This document shows, piece by piece, positions 61,145 through 64,000 of a stretch of DNA of 64,000 nt. The first letter of the stretch is position 1. Every line of letters starts with the position of its first letter. Below the pieces are notes generated by a model, which was not told the origin of the DNA, did not search any database, and saw nothing but the letters and a program-made list of their open reading frames with translations. The translations under genes were made by a program, and so were the position numbers. Origin of the DNA: Prevotella sp. (GTDB taxonomy: Bacteria; Bacteroidota; Bacteroidia; Bacteroidales; Bacteroidaceae); NCBI GenBank assembly GCA_017557405.1, contig JAFYYV010000051.1:62001-126000 (forward strand), given 5' to 3'.

Positions 61145-63208
61145 ATGACAGAAGATTTTTTTGATACAATAAGATATGACTATTCAATAGACCAGAAGCT
61201 TGAAAAGTGGATGGCATCAAAAGTTAAGTTGGCTTTTGGCTTAGCAAAAGTTCAACAAGACATCCTTGAAAAACTTGGGTATAAGAACCTTGCTCCATTA
61301 TCCATTGATTATGACAGAATCTGGTTTTATATAAAAGACGATAAGTTTCACACTGTTGATGATGGCAATGGGAAAAGTACTTATAGACGTTGGGAACATT
61401 TATATGGCGATATACTCTTATGCTTGAACGATACAGGATACCATCTTTGTGAAGCTTCAACTGATGAAGAATCTAAAACCTATAAAGTTGAAGATGGAGA
61501 ATACTATTTCTTGTGGGACAATGATGAATATACAGTTCTGACATACATGCCCCCCCTGAGAACTCAGTATTGCAAAGATAAGTTTGAATATATCAAGGGA
61601 GAAAACTATGTGGCCATTAAATACTATGAAAAGAAAAAGTTTGGGGAGGAGTTTATGAGTGAGGAAGAGAGATTGAGTGAACGTCCTCGCAAAGATGTAA
61701 TCATATCTAGAAGTAAAGATATTTGTCACATTGAGGTCTTCGCATACTTTCATAAAAATAAAATTGTCGTAGAATTTGACGATACTGTAATTGTGTATGA
61801 TACCGAATTCAATATTTTGTATGAAAACAACAATAACTATAAAATCTGGGAAATAGAAGGAATGGCATACCTTATTTTTCCTTATGATGAGATTGTTTTC
61901 TGCCTTTCTGATTGTAGAAAAATTGAATTGAAAAACAATGATAAGTATTTATGGAATTTCGTAAAAACATACAAAAAAATTCTTATATGCTATAGTGAGA
62001 AACATTTTCCGCTACCACATAACTGTTATTCCGATAAAGATGATTGGGACTATGAACCAGAAACTCCTGTGAGGAATACCTTTGGCAAGGTTTTTGATTC
62101 TAATTTCAATTTTCTAAGAGATTTTAATGTTAAAGGCAAAATTGTTGATATAAAAGAAATGGGCAATACTATAGCGATGGAAGTCTATTCTACAACCTAT
62201 AATGAAGATGATACTGAAAACTTATTCGACCTGATGGAGCCTAATATATCTAAATATGATGAAGAAATTAATGAAAACATTTCCATACCAATTACTTCTT
62301 ATACTTATTTGGGGGGTGGTGACTTATATATTCTTTCAACAGGATGTTCAAGTGATGTTATTAGCTCCATGAATAGAAAAATTAGATATGGTGTTTGTCA
62401 GAAAGGTATATTTGACGATAATTATATAAAAGTAATCGATTGTAATTACGATAAAATTATACCGATGCCCGTTAAAGAGGATAATAATGTATATTTTGTC
62501 GGAATCATAGGTACTGAAACAATCGGTAAATGTGATTTTTATATCAATAACGAATTGGTGTTTCAAGGAATACCATTCAACAAAGGGAAAGCCATTAGAG
62601 TCTTAAATAGTGGTTATTTCATTTTTCTTAGAGATCTCCAGGGGAGAAATAGAATTATTAGAGATGGGAAAATAATTTTTTCCACACGTTATAATGTTGC
62701 AAACGCTTATGTACAAACGGATTATGATGTAGATGGTAATAAATTCATTGCAGATGTTTATCTTATTGTAATCTCAAAAAACGGTTTGTATGGCATTTAC
62801 TCTTCTAAAAAGCATTTGATACTTCCAATTAAGTATTCGACAATCGATATTGATGAACAATTTAATATTGTCTTAGGTGAGAAAGTGAATTTAGACATGT
62901 ATGACGAGGAACTAAAAAAGGGAAAGCTTAAATGTATGCGCAAAGGTGAATATATGCAAATAGGTAACTATATTGAGAAATATGATTATGTAGAATGCAA
63001 GAGTGCAAAGGTATATGGCGATGAAGTGTATATTGTAGACACATATAACGAACATTACTATTGGAATGATGGCTTCAGTGATTATGAAATAGATGATGAA
63101 GATACTTCTGGTGTTAATGTTCCCTCAAATTGGGATGATTATTCATACGAAGATTCTTTATACGATGCTTTAGGTGGAGAAATGGATGCAGTTTGGAATA
63201 TTGACTAA
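61145..63208 (+). CDS. Large WG-repeat-like protein of unknown function
   Basis: A 687-residue, acidic, Asp/Tyr/Asn-rich protein starting MTEDFFDTIRYDYSIDQKLE. There is no signal peptide. Much of it alternates short strands with turns, and segments such as KNGLYGIYSSKKHLILPIKY, KGIFDDNYIKVIDCNYDK and GKIIFSTRYNVANAYV look like diverged WG/KWG or propeller repeats. The C-terminal 60 residues are very acidic. It follows the DUF5677-like gene by 110 bp and has the lowest GC of any gene here. It may be the sensor or scaffold of the HNH/DUF5677 unit, but this is speculation from adjacency. Confidence 0.7.
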   Translation: MTEDFFDTIRYDYSIDQKLEKWMASKVKLAFGLAKVQQDILEKLGYKNLAPLSIDYDRIWFYIKDDKFHTVDDGNGKSTYRRWEHLYGDILLCLNDTGYHLCEASTDEESKTYKVEDGEYYFLWDNDEYTVLTYMPPLRTQYCKDKFEYIKGENYVAIKYYEKKKFGEEFMSEEERLSERPRKDVIISRSKDICHIEVFAYFHKNKIVVEFDDTVIVYDTEFNILYENNNNYKIWEIEGMAYLIFPYDEIVFCLSDCRKIELKNNDKYLWNFVKTYKKILICYSEKHFPLPHNCYSDKDDWDYEPETPVRNTFGKVFDSNFNFLRDFNVKGKIVDIKEMGNTIAMEVYSTTYNEDDTENLFDLMEPNISKYDEEINENISIPITSYTYLGGGDLYILSTGCSSDVISSMNRKIRYGVCQKGIFDDNYIKVIDCNYDKIIPMPVKEDNNVYFVGIIGTETIGKCDFYINNELVFQGIPFNKGKAIRVLNSGYFIFLRDLQGRNRIIRDGKIIFSTRYNVANAYVQTDYDVDGNKFIADVYLIVISKNGLYGIYSSKKHLILPIKYSTIDIDEQFNIVLGEKVNLDMYDEELKKGKLKCMRKGEYMQIGNYIEKYDYVECKSAKVYGDEVYIVDTYNEHYYWNDGFSDYEIDDEDTSGVNVPSNWDDYSYEDSLYDALGGEMDAVWNID

Positions 63209-63347
63209 ATTATATATCTAGATAACTTTAATATAATACGCGTGTACTCAACACCGAACAGGATGAGGTATGAAGTAAAAGCCTATATTAAAGAATATAA
63301 ACGTTGTTACGATATGGACAAAGATAATAAATTGAACATAATAAATT

Positions 63348-63758
63348 TTATGGGAAAATAGAATAGACGGGAGATCGCAACTTACGCATGATGTCTAACA
63401 TGCGCTCAGCACTGCCGCTGCGGAACATTAAAGGAAGCTTATGTAACTGCTCTTCCGTGATGAAAAATGAAAATCCTTGCAGTCGAGTATATAGCTGTTC
63501 ATAGTTGACTTTCACCAGTTGCTCCATCTTTTTGAACAATTCTTCATTGTCTTCTACTAAGTGCATATACAGAGCATCACCTCGCATCGGACCATGTGGG
63601 GCAAAAACAGTACCTTTGGGGATCAAACATTTGTCTGCCCCAGTGAATGGAGCAGCAAAATGAATTAGGTATTCTAATTCTGTATCCTCTGTTAATTCAA
63701 AGACGTTCTCGTCAATTTTCAATGCTTTAATCTGTGCATCTGTTGCCATATGTCTCAT
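63348..63758 (-). CDS. Hypothetical protein
   Basis: In-frame ATGs at 63779, 63758 and 63749. A promoter predicts a transcript start near 63770, so 63758 (MRHMATDAQIKALKIDENVF) or 63749 is used, giving 136 or 133 residues. It is soluble, with a beta-rich first half (LEYLIHFAAPFTGADKCLIP, KGTVFAPHGPMRGDALYMHL) and a helical C-terminus (LFKKMEQLVKVNYEQLYTRL). I recognise no family. It faces away from the gene running off the window end and shares a divergent promoter region with it. Confidence 0.7.
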   Translation of the reverse strand: MRHMATDAQIKALKIDENVFELTEDTELEYLIHFAAPFTGADKCLIPKGTVFAPHGPMRGDALYMHLVEDNEELFKKMEQLVKVNYEQLYTRLQGFSFFITEEQLHKLPLMFRSGSAERMLDIMRKLRSPVYSIFP

Positions 63759-63776
63759 GTTATTAAGTTTCGAAGG

Positions 63777-63888
63777 CAAAGATATGCAATAAATCTCAAT
63801 AGTGCAAATAAAAATAAAAACACAAGCCTTGCGAATAATTATTTTCTGCTGTAACGCTATTGTAGTTGAAGAAAAAAATGTATCTTTG
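63777..63888. promoter_or_regulatory. Divergent promoters near the window end
   Basis: Minus: TATCTTTG (63777-63784) with TTTG (63805-63808) 20 bp upstream. Plus: TTG (63860-63862), 18 bp, then TATCTTTG (63881-63888), 15 bp before the ATG at 63904. Both follow the Bacteroidota consensus. Confidence 0.75.
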
Positions 63889-63903
63889 CGGTACTAAAAA
63901 CCA

Positions 63904-64000
63904 ATGGGTAAATTATTAATGGCAGACCACAATATGGATATATTTGATTACATCTTTGATAAAGATTTATCTGAAAGACAGAATCCAGGAAAGTTGTCAT
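63904..64000 (+). CDS. Start of an unidentified gene, cut by the window end
   Basis: An open frame from the ATG at 63904 (MGKLLMADHNMDIFDYIFDK, alternative ATGs at 63919 and 63934) runs through the last base. It is preceded by a full consensus promoter, which is the main reason to accept it. Thirty-two residues are too few to assign a family. Confidence 0.5.
   Translation, partial: MGKLLMADHNMDIFDYIFDKDLSERQNPGKLS

Noticed and set aside
63263-63361. 32-residue ORF (MRYEVKAYIKEYKR...) on the + strand
   Set aside because: Very short, overlaps the end of the convergent 63348 gene and has no promoter core nearby. Cannot be supported.
1-64000. tRNA, rRNA, IS elements or integrases
   Set aside because: No tRNA-like cloverleaf with a TTCGA-type T-loop, no rRNA segment and no transposase or tyrosine recombinase was seen on either strand.

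Overview
The window looks like a chromosomal segment of a Bacteroidales bacterium, most likely Prevotella in the broad sense. Many genes are preceded by the Bacteroidota promoter core TAnnTTTG, often with TTTG or TTG 18-20 bp further upstream. Shine-Dalgarno sites are mostly absent. The gene content also fits: type IX secretion sorting domains, a BspA-like leucine-rich repeat protein, a dipeptidyl peptidase 5-like enzyme, a DUF3078 protein and a LysM/periplasmic-binding fusion. The family-level placement is inference.

Layout. 1-8.0 kb (+): end of a surface-polysaccharide or glycan locus, with glycosyltransferases, a small phosphoglycosyl transferase, a GNAT acetyltransferase, a DegT-type aminotransferase, a PglF/WbpM-like dehydratase and a nucleotidyltransferase-fold protein. 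8.06-13.4 kb (-): a second polysaccharide operon with a long initiating sugar transferase, rfbA, a Wzc-like tyrosine autokinase and a small HAD-like protein. Its likely export lipoprotein partner lies apart at 22.2 kb. 14.1-35.7 kb: mostly housekeeping genes. These are a zapB-like/zapA/rny operon, a Rid-family protein, rubrerythrin, asparaginase, uxaC, glmS, uvrA, a type B T9SS cargo, a LysM receptor-like protein, a PorT-like barrel, a peptide transporter, an NhaC-type antiporter and a BspA-like protein.

35.9-42.0 kb is an accessory island. A tight operon encodes an EcoRI-family adenine methyltransferase, a DUF262-HNH nuclease and a GIY-YIG protein. It is preceded by about 390 bp of dense, pseudoknot-capable secondary structure, then an XRE/HicB-like regulator, a small unknown gene and a RecA/RepA-like ATPase. 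42.2-57.2 kb returns to core functions: HU, an MFS transporter, DPP5, two paralogous lipoproteins, DUF1846, yidC, DUF3078, comEC and an MscS channel. 57.9-63.9 kb is a second accessory stretch, AT-rich in its second half, with an ADP-ribosylglycohydrolase, an HD phosphohydrolase, an HNH protein, a DUF5677-like protein and a large WG-repeat-like protein.

The most unusual feature is a family of five intergenic arrays of tandem palindromes (4.6, 13.7, 22.0, 42.7 and 57.5 kb). All keep an exact 22-bp register (7-bp arm, 5-bp centre, 7-bp arm, 3-bp linker), although arm sequences fall into three families. Two arrays share an identical 21-nt flank placed exactly 8 nt from the first unit. Short dispersed repeats have also entered two protein-coding genes in frame, in the aminotransferase and in dpp5.
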